64,000 nucleotides of DNA from Muribaculum sp. (lineage in GTDB: Bacteria > Bacteroidota > Bacteroidia > Bacteroidales > Muribaculaceae), in the NCBI GenBank assembly GCA_009775095.1, contig VSOZ01000006.1, positions 1 to 64,000 on the forward strand, given 5' to 3'. The notes beneath the pieces are model-generated. The model worked only from the letters and a program-made list of their open reading frames with translations, made no database searches and was not told the origin of the DNA. Made by a program: the position numbers and the translations under genes. Positions 34,174-43,139 of the stretch are shown here, piece after piece. Each line of letters begins with the position of its first letter. Position 1 is the first letter of the stretch.

Positions 34174-35922
34174 ATGAACAATGGGAAACCGGTAATTTAC
34201 CAGATGCTGCCGAGGCTGTTTGCCAACAGAAATCAGAATTGTGTGCCTAACGGCACGATTGAGCAGAACGGTTCGGGAAAAATGAACGATATAACCACAA
34301 AGGTGCTTCGAAAGATAAAGGACCTCGGGGTAACACATGTGTGGTATACGGGTATAATAGAACATTCGGTGCAGACCGATTATTCACGTTACGGAATAGC
34401 TCGCGACAATGTACATGTGGTAAAAGGGAAAGCGGGCTCGCCTTATGCGATAAAGGACTATTATGATGTCGATCCCGACATTGCGGTTGATGTCAATCGA
34501 CGTATGGAGGAGTTCGAGTCGCTTCTTGTAAGGACACATGACACCGGCATGAGGGTGATAGTCGACTTTGTGCCCAACCATGTGTCGCGACAATATATAT
34601 CTGATGCCAAACCGCGTGGTGTGGTTGATTTCGGAGTGGGTGACAATCGAAACCGCTTCTTTGACCGAGACAATAATTTCTATTATATACCTCACCAGCT
34701 TTTCGCTCCGTCGATTGATCTCGGGCAGGGCAAGGATGCTTATGTGGAATTTCCGGCAAAGGCATCGGGCAACGATTGTTTCACGGCTTTTCCGTCGCCT
34801 TACGACTGGTATGAGACTGTCAAACTGAATTACGGAGTGGATTACGGTGACGGTTCTCGACACTTTTATCCGATACCCAAGACATGGTTTCAGATGCTCG
34901 ATATTTTACGTTATTGGGCCGAGAAGGGTGTCGACGGTTTCCGTTGCGATATGGCGCATATGGTGCCTCTTGAGTTCTGGCAGTGGGCTATCCCCAATAT
35001 AAAAGAACGTTATCCTCATGTTATATTTATTGCTGAAATATATGATGTGGCATTGTATCGCGATTTTATAAATCTCGGTGGGTTTGATTACCTTTATGAC
35101 AAGGTGAATCTTTATGACACTCTGCGAGGCATACAGTGTCATAATGTCTCGGCCGCCCAGATTACGCACTGCTGGCAGACTGTCGACGGGATAGGTGAGC
35201 ACATGCTTAACTTCCTTGAGAATCATGACGAACAGCGTTTCGGCTCAAAATTTTATGCCGGCGATCCGAGTCTTGTCATACCGTCACTTGTTGTAAGCTC
35301 ATTTATCAGCACCGGCCCGATGATGATATATGCCGGTCAGGAATTGGGCGAACAGGCTCTTGACGCCGAGGGTTACAGCGGTTATGACGGCCGCACTACT
35401 ATATTTGACTATTGGAGTGTGCCTACTTTAAGACGGTGGTTTAATGAGGGCAAGTGTGATGACGAATTGCTTGACGGGCGAGAGGTATGGCTGCGTGACA
35501 AGTATCGTGTCATATTGCGTTTGTGCAATAGTGAGAAAGCGATTGCACGCGGGCGTTTCTTTGATTTAATGTATGTAAACTACGATAACTCCACTTTCAA
35601 TCCTCATCGTCAGTATGTTTTTCTTAGAAGTTGTGATGACGAGACTCTTCTTATTGCCGTTAATTTCAGTTCTGAGGCGTGCAGTTTGAAAATAAATATA
35701 CCGAAGCATGCATTTGATGTTCTCAGTATTCCGGAAGGCGATTGTGTGGCTACAGAGTTGTTGTCCAAAGACATGATGAGAAAAAATATTTCGTCGGAAA
35801 AGACTTTTGACACCGAAATCGGCCCTAATGATGCTGTCGTATGGAAGATAAAGCATAAAAATGTCATCGATGATGATAAAAAATCCTCAGGCAATAGGGG
35901 AAATAACGGTAAAAAGCGATAA
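34174..35922 (+). CDS. Cytoplasmic alpha-amylase family (GH13) enzyme
   Basis: 582 residues without a signal peptide. The TIM barrel carries the four GH13 regions: VDFVPNH (about 130-136), GFRCDMAH with nucleophile Asp259, FIAEIYD with acid/base Glu288 and NFLENHDEQ with Asp352. A C-terminal beta domain follows, and the last 15 residues are very polar (DDDKKSSGNRGNNGKKR). It acts on alpha-glucans inside the cell, such as imported maltodextrin or storage glycogen; subfamily specificity cannot be read. No Sus genes adjoin it. Confidence 0.85.
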   Translation: MNNGKPVIYQMLPRLFANRNQNCVPNGTIEQNGSGKMNDITTKVLRKIKDLGVTHVWYTGIIEHSVQTDYSRYGIARDNVHVVKGKAGSPYAIKDYYDVDPDIAVDVNRRMEEFESLLVRTHDTGMRVIVDFVPNHVSRQYISDAKPRGVVDFGVGDNRNRFFDRDNNFYYIPHQLFAPSIDLGQGKDAYVEFPAKASGNDCFTAFPSPYDWYETVKLNYGVDYGDGSRHFYPIPKTWFQMLDILRYWAEKGVDGFRCDMAHMVPLEFWQWAIPNIKERYPHVIFIAEIYDVALYRDFINLGGFDYLYDKVNLYDTLRGIQCHNVSAAQITHCWQTVDGIGEHMLNFLENHDEQRFGSKFYAGDPSLVIPSLVVSSFISTGPMMIYAGQELGEQALDAEGYSGYDGRTTIFDYWSVPTLRRWFNEGKCDDELLDGREVWLRDKYRVILRLCNSEKAIARGRFFDLMYVNYDNSTFNPHRQYVFLRSCDDETLLIAVNFSSEACSLKINIPKHAFDVLSIPEGDCVATELLSKDMMRKNISSEKTFDTEIGPNDAVVWKIKHKNVIDDDKKSSGNRGNNGKKR

Positions 35923-35927
35923 ATTTG
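35920..35927 (+). promoter_or_regulatory. -7 promoter word of prs
   Basis: TAAATTTG overlaps the stop codon of the GH13 gene and lies 34 bases before the prs ATG. Confidence 0.45.
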
Positions 35928-35961
35928 CAGCAAAATTCCAATCTAAAAATTTTCTTGTGTA

Positions 35962-36894
35962 ATGTTACCTCCATTTAAGATCTTTGCCGGCACAAAGTCA
36001 GAATACATGGCAAAAGAGATTTGCAAGGATCTCGGCGTTGAACTCGGTAAAATGAATATTCTGCATTTTGCCGACGGCGAGTTTGAAGTGTCGTTTGAAG
36101 AATCAATCCGTGGATGTGAAGTATTTCTTGTACAATCCACTTTTCCCAACAGCGACAATCTCATGGAGTTGCTGCTTATGATTGATGCGGCCAAGCGTGC
36201 TTCGGCGGCTTCTATCATTGCGGTGATGCCATATTTCGGCTGGGCCCGTCAGGACCGTAAGGACAAACCGCGTGTGTCTATAGCCGCAAAGCTTGTGGCC
36301 GACCTGCTTAGCACTGCGGGAGTTGACCGTGTGATATGCATGGATCTGCATGCCGACCAGATACAGGGTTTCTTCAATGTTCCTGTTGACCATCTTTATG
36401 CTTCGTCGGTATTTATCCCTTACATAGAGTCGCTTCATCTGCAGGATATGGTTATCGCCACTCCCGATGTGGGCGGAGCCAAGAGAGCAAATAATTACGC
36501 CAAATACTTTGATGTGCCGTTGGTACTCTGTCACAAGCAGCGGGCCAAAGCCAATGTCGTGGCCTCCATGACTGTGATCGGTGATGTAAAGGATAAAAAC
36601 GTGATACTTATCGATGACATGGTCGATACAGCCGGTACGATTACCAAGGCTGCCGATCTTATGATGTCGGAGGGCGCCAAGAGTGTCAGGGCACTATGTT
36701 CCCACGCCATAATGAGTGATCCGGCAAGTGATCGCGTAAACGACTGCTCGATAGAGGAAATGATATTTACCAACAGTATTCCCTATACCGGTTCTTGTCG
36801 TAAGTGCACCATATTGTCAGTAGCGCGTTTGTTTGCCGACACTATACGTCGTGTACATGAAAATCAGTCTATATCTTCGCAATATTTGATTTAA
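35962..36894 (+). CDS. prs: Ribose-phosphate pyrophosphokinase
   Basis: 310 residues. It makes PRPP from ribose-5-phosphate and ATP for nucleotide, histidine and tryptophan synthesis. MPYFGWARQDRKDKPR is the ATP-loop region, CMDLHADQIQGFF the metal-binding motif, and VILIDDMVDTAGTI the PRPP loop. It forms a cytoplasmic hexamer. A strong terminator follows. Confidence 0.95.
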   Translation: MLPPFKIFAGTKSEYMAKEICKDLGVELGKMNILHFADGEFEVSFEESIRGCEVFLVQSTFPNSDNLMELLLMIDAAKRASAASIIAVMPYFGWARQDRKDKPRVSIAAKLVADLLSTAGVDRVICMDLHADQIQGFFNVPVDHLYASSVFIPYIESLHLQDMVIATPDVGGAKRANNYAKYFDVPLVLCHKQRAKANVVASMTVIGDVKDKNVILIDDMVDTAGTITKAADLMMSEGAKSVRALCSHAIMSDPASDRVNDCSIEEMIFTNSIPYTGSCRKCTILSVARLFADTIRRVHENQSISSQYLI

Positions 36895-36915
36895 CGATAG
36901 ATTCTGCTTAAGAAC

Positions 36916-36953
36916 AAAAAGAGCATGGAAGTCCGGCATCCATGCTCTTTTTT
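36916..36953 (+). terminator. Terminator of prs
   Basis: AAAAAGAGCATGGA (36916-36929) pairs with TCCATGCTCTTTTT (36939-36952) and runs into a T-tract. It could also serve the convergent DUF5056-like gene. Confidence 0.85.
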
Positions 36954-36974
36954 GTTTCTGTCGATGTCTTTATA

Positions 36975-37304
36975 TTACGGCTCCATGAGCCAACGCTTTA
37001 CGTTTGGAGCTACAAAGCTTATGGCGATAAAAAATCCTGCGGTTGTAAGTGCCACGTATGATACCACGTCCTGCATCGTTATGGTTGCCGCTTCTTTAAG
37101 GTCACGGCAGAATATTGCCCAATAGATGACAAGCCCTACTATGGCAATGGCGTAGGATAGGTATTCTATCCATGAAAATACCTTTGGCTCCTTTTCCGGC
37201 AGTCGGTTCATGACTTTACGTGTAAACCACGGATTTTCCGGAGCCTTCGGAAGTTCTCTCTGAAACAATTCTTTCAGACCGTTGTCGTCTATATTATTTA
37301 TCAT
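36975..37304 (-). CDS. Small two-helix membrane protein (DUF5056-like), possible sigma partner
   Basis: 109 residues. A soluble N-terminal segment with NPWFTRKVMNRLPEKEP is followed by two membrane helices (about 45-65 and 78-100). This layout resembles the DUF5056 family found next to ECF sigma factors in Bacteroidetes. It lies 11 bases after the sigma gene and may act as or with an anti-sigma factor, though no zinc-binding or known anti-sigma motif is visible. Confidence 0.65.
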   Translation of the reverse strand: MINNIDDNGLKELFQRELPKAPENPWFTRKVMNRLPEKEPKVFSWIEYLSYAIAIVGLVIYWAIFCRDLKEAATITMQDVVSYVALTTAGFFIAISFVAPNVKRWLMEP

Positions 37305-37315
37305 AATCTACGGTT

Positions 37316-37843
37316 TTAATTTTCTAATACTTTAGCCATTTTTACTTTAGCCCTTGCTATGTGAGATTTTATCGTGCCTATCGGCATGCCGGTTATTTGT
37401 GCTATCTCTTTGATAGGACGATCCTCCATATAAAACAATAAAACTACGGAGCGTTCGTTGTCGTTAAGAGCCGCTATGCACCGCTCGACATCCATTCGTG
37501 CATCGTCGCCGAGGTGAGGACTGATATCGCGTGTATCGGCCATATTGTCATCAAGGCGAAACTCACGGGTCTTGCGTATGTAGGTATAATATTCATTGTA
37601 AGCGATGCGGTAGAGCCAAGTCTTGAATCGTGCTAATCCTTGATAAGAACGTAGTGACAGGTAGGCCTTTATAAATGTTTCTTGGGCCAAGTCATCGGTC
37701 AATGATGCGTCGCCAAGAGTGAGATTGAGCAGGAAGCGACGCAGTCCGTCGTTATATTCTTCAACCAACCGCTCAAATGCGTGTCGGTTGTCACCGGCCA
37801 CGCATTGAGCTATCAGTTTAAGTTCTTCCCATTTACTCAACAT
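37316..37843 (-). CDS. ECF sigma-70 family RNA polymerase sigma factor
   Basis: About 175 residues from Met 37843 (an upstream Met at 37864 is possible). Region 2 covers LVEEYNDGLRRFLLNL to FKTWLYRIAYNEYYTYIRK, with the LAQETFIKAY block. Region 4 is RSVVLLFYMEDRPIKEIAQI plus GTIKSHIARAKVKM. It directs transcription of a stress or envelope regulon not identifiable here. It overlaps the upstream membrane-protein gene by 11 bases and is followed by the DUF5056-like gene, so all three are one operon. Confidence 0.9.
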   Translation of the reverse strand: MLSKWEELKLIAQCVAGDNRHAFERLVEEYNDGLRRFLLNLTLGDASLTDDLAQETFIKAYLSLRSYQGLARFKTWLYRIAYNEYYTYIRKTREFRLDDNMADTRDISPHLGDDARMDVERCIAALNDNERSVVLLFYMEDRPIKEIAQITGMPIGTIKSHIARAKVKMAKVLEN

Positions 37844-38516
37844 TGTTCTGACAAGAATTATCATTGTCGTTTATATTGCGCTTACGGCTTTTATGCTCGT
37901 AAAGGAAATATGCTGTCAGTTTGCCTAAGCCGATTATCATCGGTATGAAGCACAGATATGCGATAGCATCTAAACCGACAATCATAAAGAAGAGGAATAG
38001 TCCAACCGACCATGCGATGTATTTTACCGCCGACTGCAGTCGCTCACGGGGTATTTGGGTAATGAAAAATTCTTTGGGTAACGGATATCCCGAAGCTATG
38101 GCCTCGCGTATCAGGTTGTTGCGGTCGCGTTTGCTGCGGAATATGAAGTAGCAGATGAAATAACCGATTAATATCGGAGTAAGGAAAGCGCCGGCAATTG
38201 CAAGTCCCCCGCATATGATCGCTACCCAGAATTCACCTCCCATACTGTCATCTTCGACATCGACCTGTACTGTCATAAGTACATTGCCCTTGCCGTCGGA
38301 AGTCAGGGGCGATTTGTCAACGTTTATCGAGGCATCGCCGCTCTCTTCCGCCAAGATTACGATGTCGTTGAATGACGAGTCGTTGAGTTCGTTTACAATC
38401 GAGCTGAGTTCGTCGATAATTTCGTCGCGTAACTGCCGGCTGTCGCTGCGATGATGGCATGCTGAACACACCGATAAAAACAAAATCGATAAAATAGGTA
38501 AAATTATACGTTTCAT
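37833..38516 (-). CDS. Membrane lipoprotein-like DUF6249 protein
   Basis: 227 residues. N-terminal signal with a lipobox-like LSVCSAC, a soluble region (about 25-95) with acidic motifs, then about four membrane helices (about 97-122, 165-185, 188-210). VAIICGGLAIAGAFLTPILIGYFI and REAIASGYPLPKEFF match a Bacteroidetes family called DUF6249. It is the first gene of the operon with the ECF sigma factor and overlaps it. A role in sensing or anti-sigma control is inference from position. Confidence 0.65.
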   Translation of the reverse strand: MKRIILPILSILFLSVCSACHHRSDSRQLRDEIIDELSSIVNELNDSSFNDIVILAEESGDASINVDKSPLTSDGKGNVLMTVQVDVEDDSMGGEFWVAIICGGLAIAGAFLTPILIGYFICYFIFRSKRDRNNLIREAIASGYPLPKEFFITQIPRERLQSAVKYIAWSVGLFLFFMIVGLDAIAYLCFIPMIIGLGKLTAYFLYEHKSRKRNINDNDNSCQNNVE

Positions 38517-38665
38517 AATTGAGTGATAATTGTTTAAAATTTCGTTGTTTTACCCTTAGATGCAGCGACTCGTCATAAAGGTTGCATATGGATGGAAATT
38601 TTTTACAAATTTACTCTTTTATTTTCCATACAGATAGTCAACCGGTATATATAATTATGTGTTAT

Positions 38666-38696
38666 TTTGCCAAGTGGCTTAAATTGGCTAATTTTG
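38666..38696 (+). promoter_or_regulatory. Promoter of the Wzi-family gene
   Basis: TTTG (38666-38669), a 19-base spacer and TAATTTTG (38689-38696) match the consensus exactly. This also supports the ATG at 38720 over the upstream in-frame start at 38582, which would precede the promoter. Confidence 0.75.
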
Positions 38697-38719
38697 CAGT
38701 GAAAATCATTCTGTTTAAT

Positions 38720-40180
38720 ATGAATTTTTTGATACATTTGAGAAAATTATGTGTGGTAGCGGTTGTTGCCTGTGCTCTTTCTGCGTCAGCGATTGACGGT
38801 ATCCGCTATAACGTAGAGGGGGAGGTTAGTTTCAGCAAAGGACAGAACACACCTTTTTGGCTTGTGAATAACAAGCAGGGATTGTCATCGATAAAGAAAG
38901 ACAACGGTTATCTACGCGCGGGAATATTTCGCGATATTGAGGCGGACAGGCGCTTTTCATGGGGTGCCGGGGTTGATATAGCGGGTGCTTATAATTACAC
39001 TTCGTCATTTATCATACAGCAACTTTATGCCGAGATAAAATATCGTTGTCTCGGAGCAATGATAGGCAGCAAGGAGATTAACGGAGAGTTTAACAATCCT
39101 CGTCTGAGCAGTGGAAATCTCTTATATTCCGGCAATGCCCGTCCCGTGCCTCAGGTTAGGGTAGGTATTCCAGATTATACAATAGTACCTTATACTAAAA
39201 ATTGGCTTTCCGTCAAAGGATATGTGGCATACGGTATGTTTACCGACGATGACTGGCAGTATGATTTTGCCGCGCCTGACTCCAAACGCACCAAGCATGT
39301 CTTGTATCATTCCAAAGGCTTGTTTCTTAAAGTGCAGAATCTCGACAAGTTTCCCGCATGGTTTGAAGGCGGACTGGAGATGGCGGCGCAATTTGGCGGT
39401 AAGGCCTTCGACGGTAAAAAGTGGATTGACATGCCCAACCACATAAAGGATTTTCTGAAGGCATTGATCCCGTCAAGCGGTGGCGGCGATACTCCTATGG
39501 GAGAGCAGACCAATTGCTATGGCAATCATGTGGGCAGTTGGAACGCTCGTATAAGCTGGAACGTAACGCCGCAATGGAACGTAGGTCTTTATTACGAACA
39601 CTTCTTTGAAGATCATTCACAGATGTTCTTTGACTACGACTGGCGCGACGGCCTATGGGGTGTTGAGGTGTCTTTCCCTGAAAATCCGGTTATCGCCACT
39701 TTAGTGTACGAGTTTCTATATACCAAGGATCAGAGTGGTCCGGTGTATTGGGATCATACCCCGGAGATACCTGAACAAGTCAGCGGACGCGACAATTATT
39801 ACAACCACTACATATACACCGGTTGGCAGCATTGGGGTATGGGTATCGGCAATCCGCTGATAATATCACCCATATATAACCGCAATGGACAGATTGTGTT
39901 CCGAAGCAATCGTGTCATAGGACATCACATCGGTTTCATGGGGCGACCGACTAAAGAGCTGGAGTATCGTGTGCTGTTGTCATATACCCGCAACTGGGGT
40001 ACATATGAGAAGCCGCTTAAAGAGGTATTGTCCAATGCCAACGGATTGTTTGAGATCACTTATCGCCCCAAATGGCTGGACGGTATGTCGGGCACTTTGT
40101 CGTTCGGTGCCGACCGTGGCAGCATGCTCGGACATAGCTACGGGGCAATGTTAACATTAAGAAAAACAGGATGGTTATGA
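38720..40180 (+). CDS. Wzi-family capsule assembly outer membrane protein
   Basis: About 486 residues. A signal peptide (cleavage near SASAID) is followed by a long beta-barrel pattern of alternating residues, with TPFWLVNNKQGLSS near the N-terminus and YEHFFEDHSQMFFDYDWRDG in the centre, typical of Bacteroidetes Wzi-like proteins. In the family these 18-stranded barrels help attach capsular polysaccharide to the surface. It is about 11 kb from the polysaccharide locus at 51346 onward but could serve it. Its stop overlaps the next gene. Confidence 0.82.
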   Translation: MNFLIHLRKLCVVAVVACALSASAIDGIRYNVEGEVSFSKGQNTPFWLVNNKQGLSSIKKDNGYLRAGIFRDIEADRRFSWGAGVDIAGAYNYTSSFIIQQLYAEIKYRCLGAMIGSKEINGEFNNPRLSSGNLLYSGNARPVPQVRVGIPDYTIVPYTKNWLSVKGYVAYGMFTDDDWQYDFAAPDSKRTKHVLYHSKGLFLKVQNLDKFPAWFEGGLEMAAQFGGKAFDGKKWIDMPNHIKDFLKALIPSSGGGDTPMGEQTNCYGNHVGSWNARISWNVTPQWNVGLYYEHFFEDHSQMFFDYDWRDGLWGVEVSFPENPVIATLVYEFLYTKDQSGPVYWDHTPEIPEQVSGRDNYYNHYIYTGWQHWGMGIGNPLIISPIYNRNGQIVFRSNRVIGHHIGFMGRPTKELEYRVLLSYTRNWGTYEKPLKEVLSNANGLFEITYRPKWLDGMSGTLSFGADRGSMLGHSYGAMLTLRKTGWL

Positions 40181-40575
40181 GATATTTAAACAGATATTCG
40201 GTTTTTGCCGTTTTGTTGACGGTAATTATACTTATGACGGGTTGCCGAAAACGCTCTATTAACGGGGATCTTGACGGTCAATGGCAGATAATGAAAATTA
40301 CGTTGGCCGACGGCACGGTAGAAAATCCCGAACAATATTATTATTGTCTGTATCTGCATACTGTAAATCTTACGAATGTAAGCGGTACAATGATAACCGG
40401 CAATATGGAGTACGGAGGCAAAACGCTTACGTTAAAGTTTCCCATTGACGAAGCTTCTTCCATGCTTCGTTGGGGTATTGACGCGAAGGAAACCACGTTT
40501 GAGGTAAAACACCTTTCACACAGTGGCATGACGTTGCACTCCGACTATGCCACGATCGAGTTTAGAAAATTTTAG
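40171..40575 (+). CDS. Small lipocalin-like lipoprotein
   Basis: 134 residues with a lipoprotein signal (LILMTGC). The mature part begins with GDLDGQWQIMKI, the first strand of a lipocalin-type barrel, and alternates short beta strands to the end (YATIEFRKF). The ligand is unknown. It overlaps the Wzi-family stop (ATGA), so the two are translationally coupled, suggesting a shared role at the envelope. ATG 40177 is an alternative start. Confidence 0.72.
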   Translation: MVMRYLNRYSVFAVLLTVIILMTGCRKRSINGDLDGQWQIMKITLADGTVENPEQYYYCLYLHTVNLTNVSGTMITGNMEYGGKTLTLKFPIDEASSMLRWGIDAKETTFEVKHLSHSGMTLHSDYATIEFRKF

Positions 40576-40626
40576 ACGTCAATGTAAAAATCTAAACGAC
40601 AGTTTTTAAAAGACGTTCGTTTACAC

Positions 40627-40634
40627 TAACTTTG
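40627..40634 (+). promoter_or_regulatory. -7 promoter word of the threonine operon
   Basis: TAACTTTG, 32 bases before the thrA ATG. No attenuator-type leader peptide with threonine or isoleucine codons is visible in this short leader. Confidence 0.55.
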
Positions 40635-40666
40635 CATTACTTAAAGATATTACATTTAAAATTGAA

Positions 40667-43102
40667 ATGAAAGTTCTTAAATTTGGCGGTACATCGGTAG
40701 GCACAGTCGAAAGCCTGCGCAATGTCAAAGCCATTGTGGAGAGCCGTACCGAACCTGTGATTGTCGTGGTATCGGCACTTGGCGGCATAACCGACCAGCT
40801 TATAAATACGGCCCGGCTTGCCGCTAAAGGTGACATCGGCTATCTCGAGAGTTATGCCCGTATAGTCGAGCGGCATCAGCAGGTGATAGAGGGCATAGTC
40901 CCGGCTTCGTCTCGGCTTGATGTGTTGTCGATAGTAAATCCGCTTCTTGAGGAACTCGGCAACATCTATCGCGGAGTCAATCTGATTAAAGATCTTAGCG
41001 ACCGGACTCTTGACATAATAGTCAGCTATGGTGAGCGCCTTTCGTCAGTTATCATATCGCGCGTCATAGACGGAGCCATACATCTTGACAGCCGTAACTT
41101 TATAAAAACCGAAAAGAAATGGGACAAGCACGTGCTTGATAATGAGGCCACACAGGTGCTCATCCATGACGTTTTTGACCGTCTTGACTATAAGGTGGCT
41201 CTGGTGCCGGGATTCATTGCAAGCGATGCCGACGGGAATATCACCAATCTCGGCCGGGGAGGATCCGACTATACGGCGGCCATACTTGCCGCGGCACTTG
41301 ATGCTGATGTACTTGAGATATGGACCGATGTCGACGGATTCATGACCGCCGACCCGAGGGTCATAAACGGAGCTCTTGTCATAGATCACCTGTCATTTAC
41401 CGAGGCTATGGAGTTGTGCAACTTCGGTGCCAAGGTTATTTATCCTCCTACGATCTATCCGGTATTTCACAAGAACATACCCATACTTATAAAAAATACT
41501 TTCAATCCGTCGGCCCCTGGTACCTGTATAAGTGAACAGCATCCGTCGCCTGAAGGTAAGGCTATAAAAGGTATTTCGTCAATCAACGACACTTGTCTTA
41601 TCACGGTTGAGAGTTTGAGCATGGTGGGTGTGATCGGTGTCAATGCGCGAATATTCACCGCACTTACCAAGCATGGCATTTCTGTATTCTTGGTTAGTCA
41701 GGCTGCGAGTGAGCATACTACATCTTTTGCAGTACGTAATGCCGATGCCGACCATGCGATTAATGTGTTGCGTGAGGAGTTTGCCGCCGAACTTGCCGCC
41801 GGCACATTCAATAACATCAGCGCGGAGCCCAATCTTGCCACTGTGGCTATAGTGGGTGAGAACATGAAGCATACCACCGGTATTGCCGGTAAGCTGTTCA
41901 ATACACTCGGCCGCAACGGCATCAGCGTTATAGCTTGCGCTCAGGGAGCTTCGGAGACCAACATATCGTTTGTCATCGAACATAAAAACCTCCGTAAGGC
42001 GCTTAATGTAATTCATGACAGTTTTTTCTTATCTGACACTCAGGTCTTAAACCTGTTTGTTGTCGGAGTGGGAAATGTGGGGCGCCATCTTTTGGCGCAG
42101 ATCCATGCACAGCAGGAAAATCTGTTGGAGAAAAAAGCGCTGCGTCTCAGACTGGTGGGCCTTGCCAACTCGCGTAAATATGTGTTTACACGCGACGGTA
42201 TCGATACTGAGAACTATCACGAATTGCTCGAAAATTCCGATATAAAGGCAACACCTGAAAATATCAGAAACGGAGTGATAGGGATGAATATATTCAACTC
42301 CGTGTTTGTCGACTGTACATCAAGCCGCGAAATCGCCGCACTGTATGCCGACTTGTTAAGTCATAATATCAATGTGGTGGCCGCCAATAAAATTGCCGCT
42401 TCCGATCGTTATGACGAGTATGCGAAGTTGAAAAACATTGCCCGTAAAAAGGATGTAAAATTTCTTTTCGAAACCAATGTCGGTGCCGGTCTTCCTATCA
42501 TCAATACGATAAATAATCTAATTAATTCCGGTGACCGTATACTTAAGATCGAAGCTGTGGTAAGCGGTACGCTCAATTATATATTTAATGTATTGAGCAC
42601 CGATGTGCCTATGAGCCGAGCCATAATGATGGCCAAAGAGGCGGGATACAGTGAACCTGATCCCCGCACCGATCTTAGCGGTAAGGATGTGATAAGGAAA
42701 CTTGTCATACTTGCCCGCGAGGCTGGCTACAAAGTGGAGCAGGAAGATGTCGTGGCCGATCTGTTTATTCCCGACCGATATTTCAGCGGTGAATTGGACA
42801 CCTTTTTCAATGACATAAAAGAGCTTGACGGTGAGTTTGAAAAAAAACGGGCCGAGGCCGAGAAAGCCGGACTCCACTTCCGTTTCGTAGCCCGGCTTGA
42901 TGACGGTAAAGTGAGTGTGGGACTTCATACCGTGCCGTCGTCACATCCGTTTTACCACCTTGAAGGGAGCAATAATGTTATACTGATAACCACTGAACGC
43001 TATAATGAATATCCGATGGTAATAAAAGGATATGGTGCGGGAGCTGAAGTGACTGCCGCGGGTGTGTTCTCAGATATAATCGGTATAGCCAATATAAGAT
43101 GA
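40667..43102 (+). CDS. thrA: Bifunctional aspartate kinase/homoserine dehydrogenase
   Basis: 811 residues. The aspartokinase domain (about 1-290) opens MKVLKFGGTSVGT; two ACT domains (about 310-450) give feedback control; the homoserine dehydrogenase domain (about 460-811) has the nucleotide loop FVVGVGNVGRHLL, NVVAANKIA and VSGTLNYIFNVL. It catalyses the first and third steps of the aspartate pathway to threonine and methionine. It is first in thrA-apgM-thrC; the next gene starts after 37 bases. Confidence 0.95.
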   Translation: MKVLKFGGTSVGTVESLRNVKAIVESRTEPVIVVVSALGGITDQLINTARLAAKGDIGYLESYARIVERHQQVIEGIVPASSRLDVLSIVNPLLEELGNIYRGVNLIKDLSDRTLDIIVSYGERLSSVIISRVIDGAIHLDSRNFIKTEKKWDKHVLDNEATQVLIHDVFDRLDYKVALVPGFIASDADGNITNLGRGGSDYTAAILAAALDADVLEIWTDVDGFMTADPRVINGALVIDHLSFTEAMELCNFGAKVIYPPTIYPVFHKNIPILIKNTFNPSAPGTCISEQHPSPEGKAIKGISSINDTCLITVESLSMVGVIGVNARIFTALTKHGISVFLVSQAASEHTTSFAVRNADADHAINVLREEFAAELAAGTFNNISAEPNLATVAIVGENMKHTTGIAGKLFNTLGRNGISVIACAQGASETNISFVIEHKNLRKALNVIHDSFFLSDTQVLNLFVVGVGNVGRHLLAQIHAQQENLLEKKALRLRLVGLANSRKYVFTRDGIDTENYHELLENSDIKATPENIRNGVIGMNIFNSVFVDCTSSREIAALYADLLSHNINVVAANKIAASDRYDEYAKLKNIARKKDVKFLFETNVGAGLPIINTINNLINSGDRILKIEAVVSGTLNYIFNVLSTDVPMSRAIMMAKEAGYSEPDPRTDLSGKDVIRKLVILAREAGYKVEQEDVVADLFIPDRYFSGELDTFFNDIKELDGEFEKKRAEAEKAGLHFRFVARLDDGKVSVGLHTVPSSHPFYHLEGSNNVILITTERYNEYPMVIKGYGAGAEVTAAGVFSDIIGIANIR

Positions 43103-43139
43103 CAAAGTCGTTCAATACAATAATAAAACCGGAAATAAG

